Source: Papiliotrema nemorosa (Eukaryota > Basidiomycota > Tremellomycetes > Tremellales > Rhynchogastremaceae). Taken from it: a stretch of 64,000 bases of DNA. The notes beneath the pieces are model-generated. The model was not told the origin of the DNA. It saw only the letters and a list, made by a program, of their open reading frames with translations, and ran no database searches. The stretch covers positions 124,001-188,000 of the forward strand of contig JASKOT010000002.1 of the NCBI GenBank assembly GCA_032158125.1. Direction: 5' to 3'. Below, in pieces: positions 34,713-45,895 of the stretch. The first letter of the stretch is position 1. Every line of letters starts with the position of its first letter. Position numbers and translations under genes: made by a program.

Positions 34713-35309
34713 TCACTGCAATGTCTCAATGAGCTCTCTCCACCTCTTTGCCCTTCCTTCCCTCCCTACACCCTCTTCTACACGAACCAACAACCTGAGT
34801 CCGTCGATCCTCATTTTTCGTACCGTTTCCAGGACTCCGTCGTCCAATTCCACATCCAGACCTTTCTTTGCCCTGTCCTTATGTCGTTTCAGGATACTCT
34901 TGCATTTCGCTTCTACGATGGAGAGTTCCGATTCCGCTTCGATGAATTTAGGTGGAGAGAGGGACAGGTAGAGTTCCGAAACTTCTTTCCGGCATTCCAG
35001 CTCGGTAAGCGTTCCTTCCGTATTTTGTCGAGAGGCAGACCTGGGGTTCAGAGATGATGTCGGTCCTGTAGGTATTGTTGATTGTCCTTCATCCTTCAGT
35101 CTCAAAGAAGAACTCGAGCTTGAGGCCTGTGCGTCGGAAGGAGGGTTGGATGGGGTTGAACGTAGGGCTGCCGAAATGTCATTTGTGAGCAGGGTGATCT
35201 TGGCGTGTAAGAGCTGTATTCTCTCGATAGGCGGCAGAGAGCGATTGGCAAGTAGCTTGTCGATGATTGGGATACTGAGAAAGGGCGACGAGAGAATAGT
35301 CGGGGCCAT
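34713..35309 (-). CDS. Hypothetical protein, intronless
   Basis: A 198-residue frame from ATG 35309 (MAPTILSSPFLSIP). I do not recognise it. The N-terminal 50 residues look like two amphipathic helices (IPIIDKLLANRSLPPIERIQ, LLHAKITLLTNDISAAL). A Ser-rich linker is followed by a charged, probably coiled-coil C-terminus (SELSIVEAKCKSILKRHKDR, RVEEGVGREGRAKRWREL). The frame is open upstream to 35471 without an ATG. It is convergent with the LRR gene, 82 bp apart. It is probably real because of its length and its helical pattern. Confidence 0.55.
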   Translation of the reverse strand: MAPTILSSPFLSIPIIDKLLANRSLPPIERIQLLHAKITLLTNDISAALRSTPSNPPSDAQASSSSSSLRLKDEGQSTIPTGPTSSLNPRSASRQNTEGTLTELECRKEVSELYLSLSPPKFIEAESELSIVEAKCKSILKRHKDRAKKGLDVELDDGVLETVRKMRIDGLRLLVRVEEGVGREGRAKRWRELIETLQ

Positions 35310-35654
35310 GTTGGATGAAGAGCGACAACAACAAGGTGGATGGACGAAATAGAGGTGCGGCCAACATGAGATTTTTGAATTCGACGCGACTGCTTTTCTT
35401 TGCTCTCTCAACAGCTCATCACATTTTGCTGTGAGGTGATGAAATTTTTCATGAATGGACTCAAGGAGCAATGCGCAAGATACATGGGTGCGGAGATGTA
35501 CTGTCGTGTACTAGGAAGCGCTGCAGGAATCGGGAAAAAGGTGGATACATCACACAAAACATTGTCCGTCCGGACGCTAGACCAGAATGAGAGTTTGTCC
35601 GTCATTGGAATCACCAGCAATTGCCTTGACAATGCAAAGGGACAATCGCCTCCC
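35310..35654. other. Intergenic between two minus-strand genes
   Basis: This is the 5' flank of the small unknown gene and the 3' flank of the UBE2S-like gene. No RNA or repeat was seen. Confidence 0.4.
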
Positions 35655-36987
35655 CTAGAGTCGCTTCAGACCCCTCTTCGCGGCCGTTTTCACCTTTGGC
35701 GCCGTCTTGACCGCCGGAACGATGGTGGCAGGCTTCAAGACGTCTGACCCGCCTACCGTCGAAGCAGCCTCGATGCTGGGGCTCTGCTCCTGTTTGCCGT
35801 TCTCGCCAAGAGGTACCGGTTTGGCAGAGACGCCGTTTGTAGTGCTATTGGCGGTTGTAGTGTTGGCGGACGACTTGGAAGGAGAGGCGTTTGTCCTGAA
35901 CTCGAGAGGGGGGAGCTGCTCAAGTCAGCGCAGATCAAACTGTTGTATGAATTGTCATCCGTAGTCACAGGTGACACTCTGGTGCAACTTTTGCCTTGAG
36001 TCTAGATCACTTGGCCAAGGGCGCGGTGGAGGATTCGTAATGAAAATGCAGGCATAGAAAAGGCTCACCTTCGGCGTTGCGTGGATGGAAGTCATCAGTC
36101 GAGCATACTGACATCAGCACTTCACTTTGTCCCGATCTGTAAGGTTTTCAAGTAGAGACATCAACTCACCTTTGAGTACCCCTCGTAATCCGCCAGTAGC
36201 TGTTTACCCGCTTCCTCATCCAGCGCACTCTCCGGATTTGGGTAAATCAACAGACATTTGATCGTCTATACATCAGCCTGAGTTCATGAAAACTCCAAGT
36301 CATAAGAGCCCAGTGTTTCGATGGGTGAGGCGACCGACACCCTTCCCGATAAGGTACATCATCCGTGTTAGGACGTAGATGCTCACGACTAAAACATGTC
36401 CCACTCCGTACTCCTTCTTCCAGCCTTTTTTGAGTGTGTCCACGCAAATTTCCCCCGACTTCGAAATGTTGGGATGGAACATTTTCGTGATCATGGTGCC
36501 TGTTTGTCAGCTTCATGTGAAATACAACGCGTGTGCGGGTGAGCTGGTGAATAGTAGGGGGCATACATTTTGGCGGGACGTTTGGATATTCTGGACCAAA
36601 GTTGAATGAGACTCTAAAGTAACCTCCCTCGTATGGTGTTCCTCCTGAAGAATCAGCATTGCACCCTGTCAGACTCCCTCTCCCCAGTGACCCATGGAAG
36701 GGATTCATGTCGAGATCCATGTCTTTATGTCAAGGGCCACGGGTTGCCCGCGGTCGAGCTTGATACCAACATACCTGGACCTTGAACCCATCCCTCCAGT
36801 TTGGTCAGATCCTCCTCATTAACCACGATTCGGACACCCTCTGGAGGATCATTTCGCAGAGTGACCATCTCCTTTGACAACAGACGCAAAGCTTGTGGTG
36901 TGAGACTCTGTCCAGTAAGCAAGGCTGTTCAGTTGATCAGGCCGGAAATCCCAACGCGTCGCGCTACCATCTAAGGTGACTCACCAT
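35655..36987 (-). CDS. UBE2S: UBE2S-like ubiquitin-conjugating enzyme E2
   Basis: The first exon is only ATG (36987-36985); the next begins at 36907. The UBC fold is complete: [20 protein letters not shown], the [13 protein letters not shown] strand, [10 protein letters not shown], the catalytic region [20 protein letters not shown] with the active-site Cys, [19 protein letters not shown] and [19 protein letters not shown]. An Ala/Thr/Lys-rich tail of about 90 residues follows, ending KRGLKRL and the stop at 35655. In animals UBE2S extends K11-linked chains on APC/C substrates and docks by a C-terminal Leu-Arg-Arg-Leu tail; this protein has an equivalent Leu-Lys-Arg-Leu end. Budding yeast lacks this E2. 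The length and the DEEAG segment favour UBE2S over other E2s. Confidence 0.88.
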
Positions 36988-37299
36988 CTTCTATGCAGCT
37001 ATAGCAATGTTGAGAGATTGGACTGTGGAACGGTCTGAAAAGCTGCAAGATGCTTTTTGAGCTGTTTGTGGTCGGTTTGGAAAGGGAGGATAGTCGCAAT
37101 GTGACAGTGTCAACTTTCCATAAACGTAAACAAACATGGGTGCAGTCCGCTGGAATCCCTTGCACCGAAAGGGATCGGAACCGGTCCAATCGTCGTTCAC
37201 TCATCTCATTCGGTTAATTGTCGATACGGCTCGCATGTGGAGAGAAGTATTGCTGGAGTACGAGCTGCTTCGCACACTCGGAAGTATACATGCAGTGGG
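36988..37299. other. Intergenic between UBE2S and the DUF1349 gene
   Basis: This is the 5' flank of the UBE2S-like gene and the 3' flank of the DUF1349 gene. Short open frames on both strands show nothing recognisable. Confidence 0.4.
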
Positions 37300-38003
37300 T
37301 TATAACCCAGTCTTGAGGGTGAAATTCCGATAAATACACCTCGCCCCTTGGCCTCTTGGACTAGCTCCCATGATGCCCACCGTGGCCTTTCCCTTTCCCT
37401 CTCCGAAGACTATACTTTGCCTGATCATCTTCTTCTCCTCGTCTTCGAACACTTTGAGCGTTCGATCTTTGAGCTGAATCGTGATTTTCTTGAATCCTCC
37501 CGAGTGTAGTTTAATGCTCCAGTCAGAGTATGGGTTGGTCACTACTGCTCCCGAGACCAGATCCTCTCCGTCCAGTTCGAGACCCGCTTTTACCCATACG
37601 TGAGGAGCAATCTGGAGAAACAGACAAGCTTGGTCACTGATATCAGTACGGACTCGCTTCATCCTTCATCTATGGAGGCGAGAAGGCGGGAAGGCGAGAA
37701 GGCGAAGGGGTCGGGCTTACTACTATTCTCGTCAGTCTATAGTACACCTACTGCTCTAGGGGATGTGTGAGCACTCACGAGGTGCTTGGCGTCCATGTTT
37801 ATCTCTACGCTGATCTCAAGACCTTGCGAAATATCCACCTCAAACCCGTACACTACCCCATCATGCTCGTCCCGGTCCGGCGCATGCCACCAGTTCGACC
37901 TGTCATTGTTGACCATGATCAGCTGTTCGGCTGATACGTTCAGCGGGACAACAGGCTTCGGTGTGGCTTTCCACCGTGCATCGTCGAAGGACACTGAAGA
38001 CAT
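37300..38003 (-). CDS. DUF1349 (concanavalin-like) protein
   Basis: The exons are 38003-37779, a 2-nt exon at 37722-37721, and 37636-37300, giving 187 residues. The N-terminal half (NDRSNWWHAPDRDEHDGVVY, then GFEVDISQGLEISVEINM) leads into the family hallmark HLYDQACLFLQ. That hallmark continues with HVWVKAGLELDGEDLVSGAV and NPYSDWSIKL, then short beta strands to the end. DUF1349 proteins adopt a lectin/glucanase-like jelly-roll and are cytosolic; yeast and bacterial members have poorly defined roles. The micro-exon assignment is set out separately. No signal peptide is present. Confidence 0.82.
37676..37710. repeat. GAAGGCG-like minisatellite inside an intron
   Basis: Four to five imperfect copies of a 7-8 nt unit (gaaggcg, with variants gaggcg and gaaggcgg) lie in the downstream intron of the DUF1349 gene, next to the micro-exon. 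Confidence 0.6.
37721..37722 (-). other. Candidate 2-nt micro-exon (TA) of the DUF1349 gene
   Basis: On the minus strand the bases TA stand between AATAG (with CTGAC branch site) and GTAAGC. Joining CTC + TA + TGACCAA gives Leu-Tyr-Asp-Gln, the invariant family motif. No single intron between the two main exons keeps the frame. Confidence 0.6.
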
Positions 38004-38214
38004 GTCGAGATGATGTTTAATGCAGACTGGAGCTTGAAGATCTGAATGGTAACATAGTCTATGATATGGAACCGGTCATAATTGGCCGACGCTCGCCGGT
38101 GGGATGGCTGCACGGACAATGACGGGAAGTGTACCTCTCAGACGTGTTTCGAGTCCAGAATGATGATGATCTCAAGCCGATGATTCAGAGTCTAGCAAGG
38201 ATGCATCTTCAGCC

Positions 38215-40771
38215 CTACTTGCCTACCATCTTGAGCAAGACCGCATGATACTCCTCCCAAGCCTCGATGAGCTCCTTCTGTCTCACAATCATTCCATCCA
38301 AATACCTCTCCAAGATCCGCTTAAATTCATCCACCCGTTCCCTCTCAAATCTTCCAAACTCCGACTTGACCAGCTTGGATACCGAGTCAAACTCTACATT
38401 CATGTCTCTGCTCCTTCTCTCGGCCTGATAGTCAGCTTAGCATCGAAGGGCGGGAGGAGAACTCACTTCGACGATCTCCGCCAGACTTTGCGGTCCTCTA
38501 TCTCCTAATTTGCCCTGTTGTCTCGCCTTCTCCCGCACCGACTTCAACCTCCCGACCTCCTTCTCCATTGCCTGCCATTTCTCGTAACACTTGATCCGAC
38601 TTGCAAACGCCATCCTGACGCTTCCGATGAATCGTACATACTCGTCGGATAGGTTCAGCAGGTGAACGACTTCCGCTTTGGCCTGTTCCTCGTTTGCCTC
38701 CTTTTCACGATGTATTAGATCGGACAATCGAGCCAGAGCAGCGCACATTGCTGAACCGAGATCAGAGTCCGCCAGGAGTGACATGGAAGTCGCAAATTCT
38801 CCCATGCCAGTCGCCAGATCCAATCTCGTCTTGCTCGCCGTTTCGATCGATTTGGACAATGCTTTGAGCTGAGATTCGAGCGAGTCGAGGAAAGTCCTTC
38901 GCGAGTCGAACCAGTCGTCTTGTTCCACAAACTTTGGTCCAGTCCAGCTGGACAGTAGACTCTTGGCGTTGGCCCCATCTTGTGGGTGCTCTGCGCGCCG
39001 AGACTTGGAGTCGGTCGCAAAGTGGTCCGATTCCAGGAAGAGTCGAAGATCAGGGTCGAGTTGTAGTACTGGATGAGCGGTAATCTTCGTCAAGCATCGT
39101 TCCAAAGCCAGGCGTCGAGTCTCGATGAATGTGTCTTGAAATCTGCCAAAGGGATGCTTGTCCGGTACAGGGGGGACGATGACCCCCGGGTTGTTCATCG
39201 TCAAGGTTTCGAATAGCCACAAGAAGTCCGAAAACCGTCGCAAGACCGAAAATTCGCCTTTGCGGTAATGAGGTGAAGTCGTGCGGGTCCTGACAGTGTA
39301 CACAGTGTATCCTCGCACAGGATCGCCCATCCGAGTGGGGTCACCTACGTTGATCTGGAACATGGGTTTAGATAAAACTTTCGGCGTTCGAGGTGTTCCG
39401 TTGGTTCTGCCAAGAGGAGGGGAAGAGGAAGCTGGTGGAGGGGTGTTCTGATGATCGGATTCGCTGGTCTAAAGACTTAGCTCAACCGCGAATTTGGGAT
39501 AGAAGACTCACGGTTGAAGGTCCCGCTATTGGGCTCTGAAGACTCGGCAGGCCAGGTTCACCCCATCCACCCTCGCCAGAGGTCTCCCCTCCGACCCATG
39601 GATCAGCCTTGACGATGGGTCCACCTTTGCCGAACAGCCCATCGTCATCCTCATCCATTGCCCCCCATCCTTTTCCTCCGAAGCGTGAGGCGGGAGGGCT
39701 CGTGGATTGGTTTGCTGACCATCCATTTCCAGTACTGTCCTTGATCGGAGACTTTGACGGAGGAGGTGGAGCTATACTGGACGCGCCGATTGATAGTGAC
39801 TGGAAACCGTAGTCTGACTCGGCGGGTGGGGGGTCAAGGGGTGAGACTGCTACTCGATCGATGGTGGATGCGAGGGATGGAGCAGGGGATGGGGCTGGAT
39901 CTTCTGCAGAAGTGGGATTGGTCGGTGTTGGAGAGGTTGGACGAGTTGCGGTGGGTGTCGCTGCGTTGGACTCTGGAAGTGGTACTGATCTGGCTGCCTT
40001 GGTGGGCGTGACATCTCCATCGATGTCAACCCCGGTGGTAGGCGCTGACGTGTTCTGAGAACTCTTCTCTTGCTGGATTCCCTCAGGCTTGTCCCCCTCA
40101 GCTTGTTCGCCCTTGGTCGCGCCATCTGCCGTATCGGTGATCGTGGAAGTCGCAGGCACCGTTGTCGTGTCTGGCTTCCCAGTCTTCTTGGTTGGCGTAA
40201 AGACGTATGCCTTTGTCGCGGACTCCGACTCACCCTTCTTCCCCGTCTTTTTAGCTGGTGAAGCGGCGGGAGCGGACTTTACAAACGCCTTCTTGAGCGA
40301 CAAGGATGGATCGGAAGCCGCCAGCAAATCCTCGTCAATCAAATCCGATGGTAGCCCTTTTCTCCCTGTAACTTTTCGTGAGTCTTCCCTGTCATCCTGC
40401 GCAGTCGGATCCACAAAGGGCGGAATGATTGGTTCTGAGCGGGATGGTGCGTCGAGGCCGGCCTGTTCTCGCGCTGCTATGACACTCGGCATGTCTGGTC
40501 GGATGCCCTCCTCCTCCAGCTTCGCAACGTACGGCGAGATCTCATCTCTTGGACTATCGGGCGCCGCTGCGGGGGAAGTGTACGGGTCGGAGATGGGGGT
40601 AGGAACATACGCGGATGAAGTGCCGAACGGTGATGCAAAGGGGTTCGAAGTTGGCGTGTCGGAGAAAGGGTTGGACCATGGATCTTCAGCTGTCGCAGGT
40701 GACGACCATGAAGGTGCGACGGCGCTGGTGGACTGTGATAGTAGCTTGGCAAAGTTCTCCTCCTCGTCCAT
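38215..40771 (-). CDS. VPS5: Retromer sorting nexin VPS5 (SNX1/2-like)
   Basis: Three exons: 40771-39512, 39468-38467 and 38424-38215, giving 823 residues. The first exon is a long disordered region rich in Asp, Ser, Pro and Lys (about 420 residues) with repeated NPF-like and acidic stretches. The PX domain starts near MFQINVGDPTRMG and includes EFSVLRRFSDFLWLFETL and PPVPDKHPFGRF, the phosphoinositide-binding features. The rest is a BAR-type helical domain (LTKITAHPVLQLDP onward, then EFGRFERERVDEFKRIL). Vps5 dimerises with Vps17 on endosomes to form the membrane-bending part of retromer. The last exon ends AVLLKMVGK, which is short of some orthologues, but the frame is clear. Confidence 0.92.
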
Positions 40772-41102
40772 GGTGCGAAGAGAAAGGAGGACGAGATCGT
40801 GATGGGGACGAGAAGCAGAATAACAACGCAGCGATGAACTCGGTGATGCGCAATGACGGAACCGCTCGGGACCGGATCCAATGCTCAATCCTTCAGTCCG
40901 ACCTCATCGGACAGGCTTATGCCTCGAAACATGCCGAGTTGATGGCGCAGAGATGCCAGTGCGTGCTGATGTGATGCATACCCCCGTGATTGATGGGCGT
41001 AGGTGATGAGGGAGCCCGTGCAAAATCATCACATGTATATAATCAGGTGGGTCAGGGCTGGTCTGGGAGCTCGGTTGAAACGCCGAAATCTCGGATCCGA
41101 TA
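40772..41102. other. Intergenic between VPS5 and tRNA-Ser
   Basis: This is the 5' flank of VPS5. The upstream in-frame ATG at 40888 is less likely than 40771 because the extra 39 residues have no conserved character. No other element was seen. Confidence 0.4.
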
Positions 41103-41196
41103 GGCACTTTGACCGAGTGGTTAAGGTGATCGCTTGCTAGTCTTCTCTATAAGCGGTTGGGTTTTACCCGCGAGAGTTCGAACCTCTCAGGTGTCG
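41103..41196 (+). tRNA. tRNA-Ser (GCT), with 12-nt intron
   Basis: The sequence folds as a class II tRNA. The acceptor stem GGCACTT pairs with AGGTGTC. The D arm contains CCGAGTGGTTAAGG. The anticodon stem ATCGC pairs with GCGGT around loop TTGCTA. The variable arm GGGTTTTACCC and T arm GAGAGTTCGAACCTCTC are intact. The GCT anticodon reads AGC/AGT serine codons. The intron (41140-41151) lies at the usual place after position 37. Confidence 0.93.
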
Positions 41197-41198
41197 CA

Positions 41199-41203
41199 TT
41201 TTT
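41199..41203 (+). terminator. Pol III terminator of tRNA-Ser
   Basis: A run of five T starts three bases after the tRNA 3' end, the usual RNA polymerase III stop. Confidence 0.75.
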
Positions 41204-41702
41204 CTCCCCCTCTTGAGCTAAGGACGTTTTTGCAAGTTGAGATCGAGACGAGTAAAAGTCACGAAGGGATGAGAATTGTGCGTGATGGGATGCAGATCAG
41301 ACTGAGATAAGCGCGGCCGGTGCGTACTTTGATCCTCCGCTCATCACGGGCGTTTCAGAGGTTGATCAGCTTGGTGGTCCGAAGGCGGGAATCGGCCTTT
41401 TTTCACACCAGCGGTGCCGTGCCGGTCGGATCACCGGAGTCGGTGTTCTGTCTTTGGTCTTTCGGGGGAGTGAAATGCGAGACGGGGAAAAGGGAGAAGG
41501 TCTGAGGTGTCAATCGAAAGGCCTAGGTCTAAGACGGCTTCCGTGCGTCGGCCTTTAGCATAGAGACAGCATCACTAATCGCGGTGAGCGAACGAGCGGT
41601 TGAAAGGACCGGACGACTTCGCACCAAACCTCTTGGAGTACGAGTGAATGCGATATAAAATGCAAAATGGCTGTCCGCGACACTAAATGCCTGTGGGAAC
41701 CT
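41204..41702. other. Intergenic downstream of tRNA and PP2C
   Basis: No further RNA gene, repeat or credible frame was seen. It is the 3' flank of the minus-strand phosphatase. Confidence 0.4.
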
Positions 41703-43423
41703 CTACATCCTCTGCATACGCGTGTTGAGCGAGTCGGCTTGCTTCCGCCTATACTCCCGTCGAGCCTCCGTCGTATCTGTCCCACCGACTCGCCCCCATC
41801 CAGCAAGGGGTACCACTATACAAGTGCAATTATCCTGAGCGCCCAAATCTTCGCCGAAATGCACAATCGTCTTGGCTGCGCGTGTTGGATCTATTGCGTT
41901 TCTTGCGAGATCGACAATTTCTTGGTCTGACATGAGGGAAGTGAGACCGTCTGTGACTAGGATAAGATAGGCATAATCATCCCCTGCTCGTCAGCTCGTC
42001 GTCACACCTCGCCTGACCTTCAAGCAGCTTGGAGGTGACCTCTGGTTCTGCCGTAACTCCAGATGATTTCCACTCGCCGTCACCGACACTGAGAGTCAGG
42101 ACTATGGGTCGCAAGAGCGCGAAGCTCACCCTCTGGTGTTCTCCACGACACCCATCCACCTAGACTCTCCAAACGAGTCTGCCACAAGACGATTCGCGCC
42201 CATACGCCGTAACCTCGTTGCCTCTATTCGCGCCTCTGCATGATGTTTCTCTGTCAACGCCTCCACCTGACCCGTTGCTCTATGACACAGTAGAACCCTG
42301 GTGTCCCTGCATGTCAAGTCACTCTCACGCAGCTAGATAGACGACTCACCCGCAATGCCCAATCATCAAGTGCAGTCGCTTGGAGGACCAATACGGCTCC
42401 GTAGGCTCGTCTAGCGAGTGCAACATAACTACACTAGCCGTTGATCCGCATCTTTGGGCTTTTTGGGCATGTTCACCAGTCAACACTTCTCTATCGGCCT
42501 GGCGTAAGCCATCACCTTCCAAATATGGGACCGACTCACTTGCAAAAAAGCCAAAGTCAACCTCTCCTCCATCGTCATTGGTGTACCCTCTTCTGGCGGT
42601 AGCGCATGAGCGTACTTTGTCCATCGATGCAGACCTCCACCTCTCCAACGCTTGTAATATCCCCCATGGGTAGTTATCGTCCATTGGATCAACGAAGACA
42701 CGATGTCTGGTTTGACAGTTTCTATCAGTCTGGGCAGATTGTTCTTGAGATATGTCGACACTTCTTTCCCGCCATGTCTGGTATTCAGACTCGCAATCAA
42801 CAGTTAAGAGGAATACAGACGTACCCGTCGTATATACCGAAAAATGCCACTTGTCCCGCTAAGAACTCTGATCCCGAAGTCGACGGATCCCATGTAATCT
42901 TCCCCTTCTCCAAGTCTGTCTGCAGGTCTCGAGGCGGAAGCTGCAGAGCATGGATACTTGTCGCATCTTCCTGGTGTCTAAAGTGTCAGACCTGGCGATA
43001 CAGAAAGACGCTTCTTACGGTCTGGATCCCCGCGAAGAGAAGACTCCGACCGTCTTTGGCGAGTTTATCGGGAGCTTATAAGTTCCTTGCGCATCAGTCA
43101 ATTAGACTTCGGTAGGAAGACACTCACCGCCTGGGGTTGTACCACGAATAAAGTCATGAAATGATCGTTTTGGAATCCTGTTATTCACCGCTAATCGACA
43201 GCAACAACGCGGCGGAATGAGGGTCTTCATGGCTGATGACATTGAGCGTCCAGGTCTTCTGTGATGAGACCCGACTCAACTCATGCACCATGCGGTCGAT
43301 GGTATAGAGGTCGAATGATAGCACTGCATATGCTAGGGAGGGAGATGCGGGGTAAGGGGAGATCAAATATTGCGGGGTAAAAGTCAACGCGTTCAGAAGG
43401 AAAGAGCAACGAGAGGCCATCAT
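41703..43423 (-). CDS. PP2C-family serine/threonine phosphatase
   Basis: A multi-exon gene from ATG 43423 to the stop at 41703. Motifs run in order: a hydrophobic N-terminus (TFTPQYLISPYP), the RSFHDFIRGTTPG region, an AGIQ/HQEDATS segment, FFGIYDGHGGKEVSTYL (the metal-binding DGHGG), CGSTASVVMLHSLDEP and GDTRVLLCHRATG. These are followed by GDGEWKSSGVTAEPEV, LILVTDGLTSLMSDQEIVDL and GAQDNCTCIVVPL. These are the PPM-fold signatures with the Asp metal ligands intact. Layout and sequence suggest yeast Ptc6/Aup1-like mitochondrial phosphatases, but I would not insist on the orthologue. Introns are about 45-55 nt. Confidence 0.85.
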
Positions 43424-43601
43424 AACCCTTTCATCGATACACTCCTTCCTTCTCCTCTTCCCTCACCTCACCCATCCCTGCTCCGGCGTCAGGCAGCTCT
43501 CTTCAGTCTATCCTGAAGCTGTGCCAATCAGGTGTAAGCTCCACGCTTAGGAGGCAGGCACTAGAACCTTCACCCTCATCTGCGTCGAATCTCCCTCGAT
43601 C

Positions 43602-45661
43602 ATGACCGATGCCAAAACCTCTTCCTCGCATCCCTCCGCCGCAGCTTTACCTCACCAGATGGAGATTAAACCATCTTCATCATATGTCAACCCCGTCAAG
43701 GCAGAACCTATCAGCATAGATTCCGACCAAGAAGATGTCAAACCCTCCAAGGATGAGCTTGATCCGACAAGAGTCGCCAAAGCAAAGGTGCGATATGAGG
43801 AGGATCTGAAGAAGCACCATTATGAACCTCCTGCAGCTGCCAGGATACAGGATGAGTAGGTATTGACCAAAGCTCTATGCATATACGCCGATGAACGAGC
43901 TGATATGCAGTTGGCAAGTGGCATATGTGTGGGCATTCATCGTCAAGTTTCAGCAATTAGAGCGTATACGCAAGCTGGAGTGTCTGGAAGAGTGAGTGGA
44001 CACTGCCCATATGCGACCATCGTCCCTCGGCGATGTCCTGCTTTCCCCGCAACCGTTCTCGTCGTTTGACTTTCCGCCACATTCCACACTTGCTGACTGA
44101 CTACAGTTTCGAAAATTGCCTGCAGCAGCCCGTAGCTCTACGACCAGACGATATCTACGAGGGAATCCTCATCCGATTTCTTTCCAACCTTAAGCCGGGT
44201 CTCAAAAACGTCAAGTAGGTCGATATTGATATTGGCGCCCACATCTAGTCGCCACTGACTTGACGTGGCATAGCATAGGAGCTGATAATCCAGTTGTACG
44301 AACATACAGAGTAAACTCTCAGAATACATCAAGGAACAATTGACAAATTCGACCGAGTTTACAGTATGGGATAGACCATGGGCGCCGAATGAGGAGGCGA
44401 GAGGACCTTGCTGTAACGATTCAGAGGACAGGACAGAGCTTGGTCGATTGAGGTATCCGGGAGAGCCAGAGGCAGAGAGGGTGAAGCGAAATCCAGTGTT
44501 CCAGGCAGAAGCAAAGGGAGGCGGTCTATTTGAGATGGACTGGAAAGACCGAGCGAAGATGCTGCGTCAACTGGTCGATTGGCAGCGTGAGCGGTGTTTC
44601 TATCCGGCCCTCGAGGTATAGCTAACCCATAGTGACGCATGCCGAGTCGATCAGAGGAATCATCGGAAGAGAATACAAGTTGAACGACAATCACACCAAG
44701 AAGGTTGCCGGCTTGGATACTAGCATCATCACTGTTCCATTGGGTCAAGATCGAGATAAAGCCAGAGTATGGTCCCTAGACGGTGAGCTATGAGAACATC
44801 CAAATCGGCGTGAGCTAAGTAGAAGACTCTGGACGATTGTACAAGTCAGGCAATCCTTTCAAACGACCATGTCCCCTGGTTACGATCTCGACAACTCGAG
44901 CGGAATTGAATGCGCTGCAGGAGCAATACAAAGCTCACGGCGAACAATCCGTGGTAAAGCCAAAGGGGACCGGGCCGAAAGGAAAGCTCACCCCTGCCGA
45001 GGGCAGAGCGTTTGTCAAGTTTTCCAAGGGTGTTGAGGATGAGCGAAAATTAGCGGCCAAGATCGACGAGCTGGCGCCAGCGATTGAGAAAGAGGAGCAG
45101 GTGAGCAACAAAAACGCAGTATAAGTGCCGTGACTGATATTGCAGCGGGTCCTGAGACAGCGAAGAAAAATTGCTGCAGCACTGCAACTCGCACAACAGG
45201 CCGAGTTCCGCTCGACTCGTACCAGGAGGTCAACAAAGAAGATTGACTATACGTATGGCGACGAATCGGAGGTATGTTGGCTGCGTCTCGCCCGAGACGG
45301 TGCTAAAGACCAGTCTGAAGAACCGTCCAGTAAACGAAGTCGAGCAGAGGAACCCACATGGGAGGGATCCTCGACACGGGGGAGGGTAGTGATTCCCGGC
45401 GAGAGGCGATCCGCACGTGTCACAGCGCTGCAACAGCAAGAAGAGGAGGGCAGCGAGACTGGCTCGATTGCCTCAGCTGCGACTAATCAAGGCAAACAGA
45501 CGGTTGACACGCCTTTGCAGTCCGAGGTCGGATCGACAAAATCAAGATCGTCGTCGCCAATCGATGTGGACGGTCCGATTGACGAGGCGATTGCGCAACG
45601 TCTGACCAATGGGAATGGCGCGAACGGTCATCATGCGGATGATGCCATCGAGGTGGATTAG
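43602..45661 (+). CDS. DDT/WHIM-like chromatin-associated protein
   Basis: A multi-exon gene from ATG 43602. After an acidic, Ser-rich N-terminus comes DWQVAYVWAFIVKFQQLERI followed by DFENCLQQPV, ALRPDDIYEGILIRFLSNLK, which resembles the DDT helical domain. Further on lie WKDRAKMLRQLVDWQ and IRGIIGREYKLN, like the WHIM1 continuation found in ISWI-complex subunits. The tail has a Lys/Glu coiled coil (ERKLAAKIDELAPAIEKEEQ), a basic motif RRSTKKIDYTYGDESE, and a disordered end with SPIDVDGPID. I infer a nuclear chromatin-remodelling accessory subunit; the exact orthologue is not identified. Confidence 0.7.
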
Positions 45662-45895
45662 GAGAGATAGACCGCTAAAGTCTGCCATTGTATTGTCTGT
45701 GTTCAGCTCGTTCAGCACTACATGCCATGCATCAGCAATCCACGAGCAATCTACGAGGAAGAGAATGGGCCGACATTCGGCTGAGCAAGATTGCCGGCCA
45801 TGACCATCCTGTTGGGAATTCAGATACCGATGATAATCATGATTGCATGGCGGAATGTATCCCAACTATCTTCTCTGCTTCGCAAAATCACCTGA

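Noticed and set aside
40089..40802. 237-residue plus-strand frame over VPS5 exon 1
   Set aside because: It is antiparallel to the low-complexity VPS5 N-terminus; its Ser/Gly-rich composition is an artefact of that sequence.
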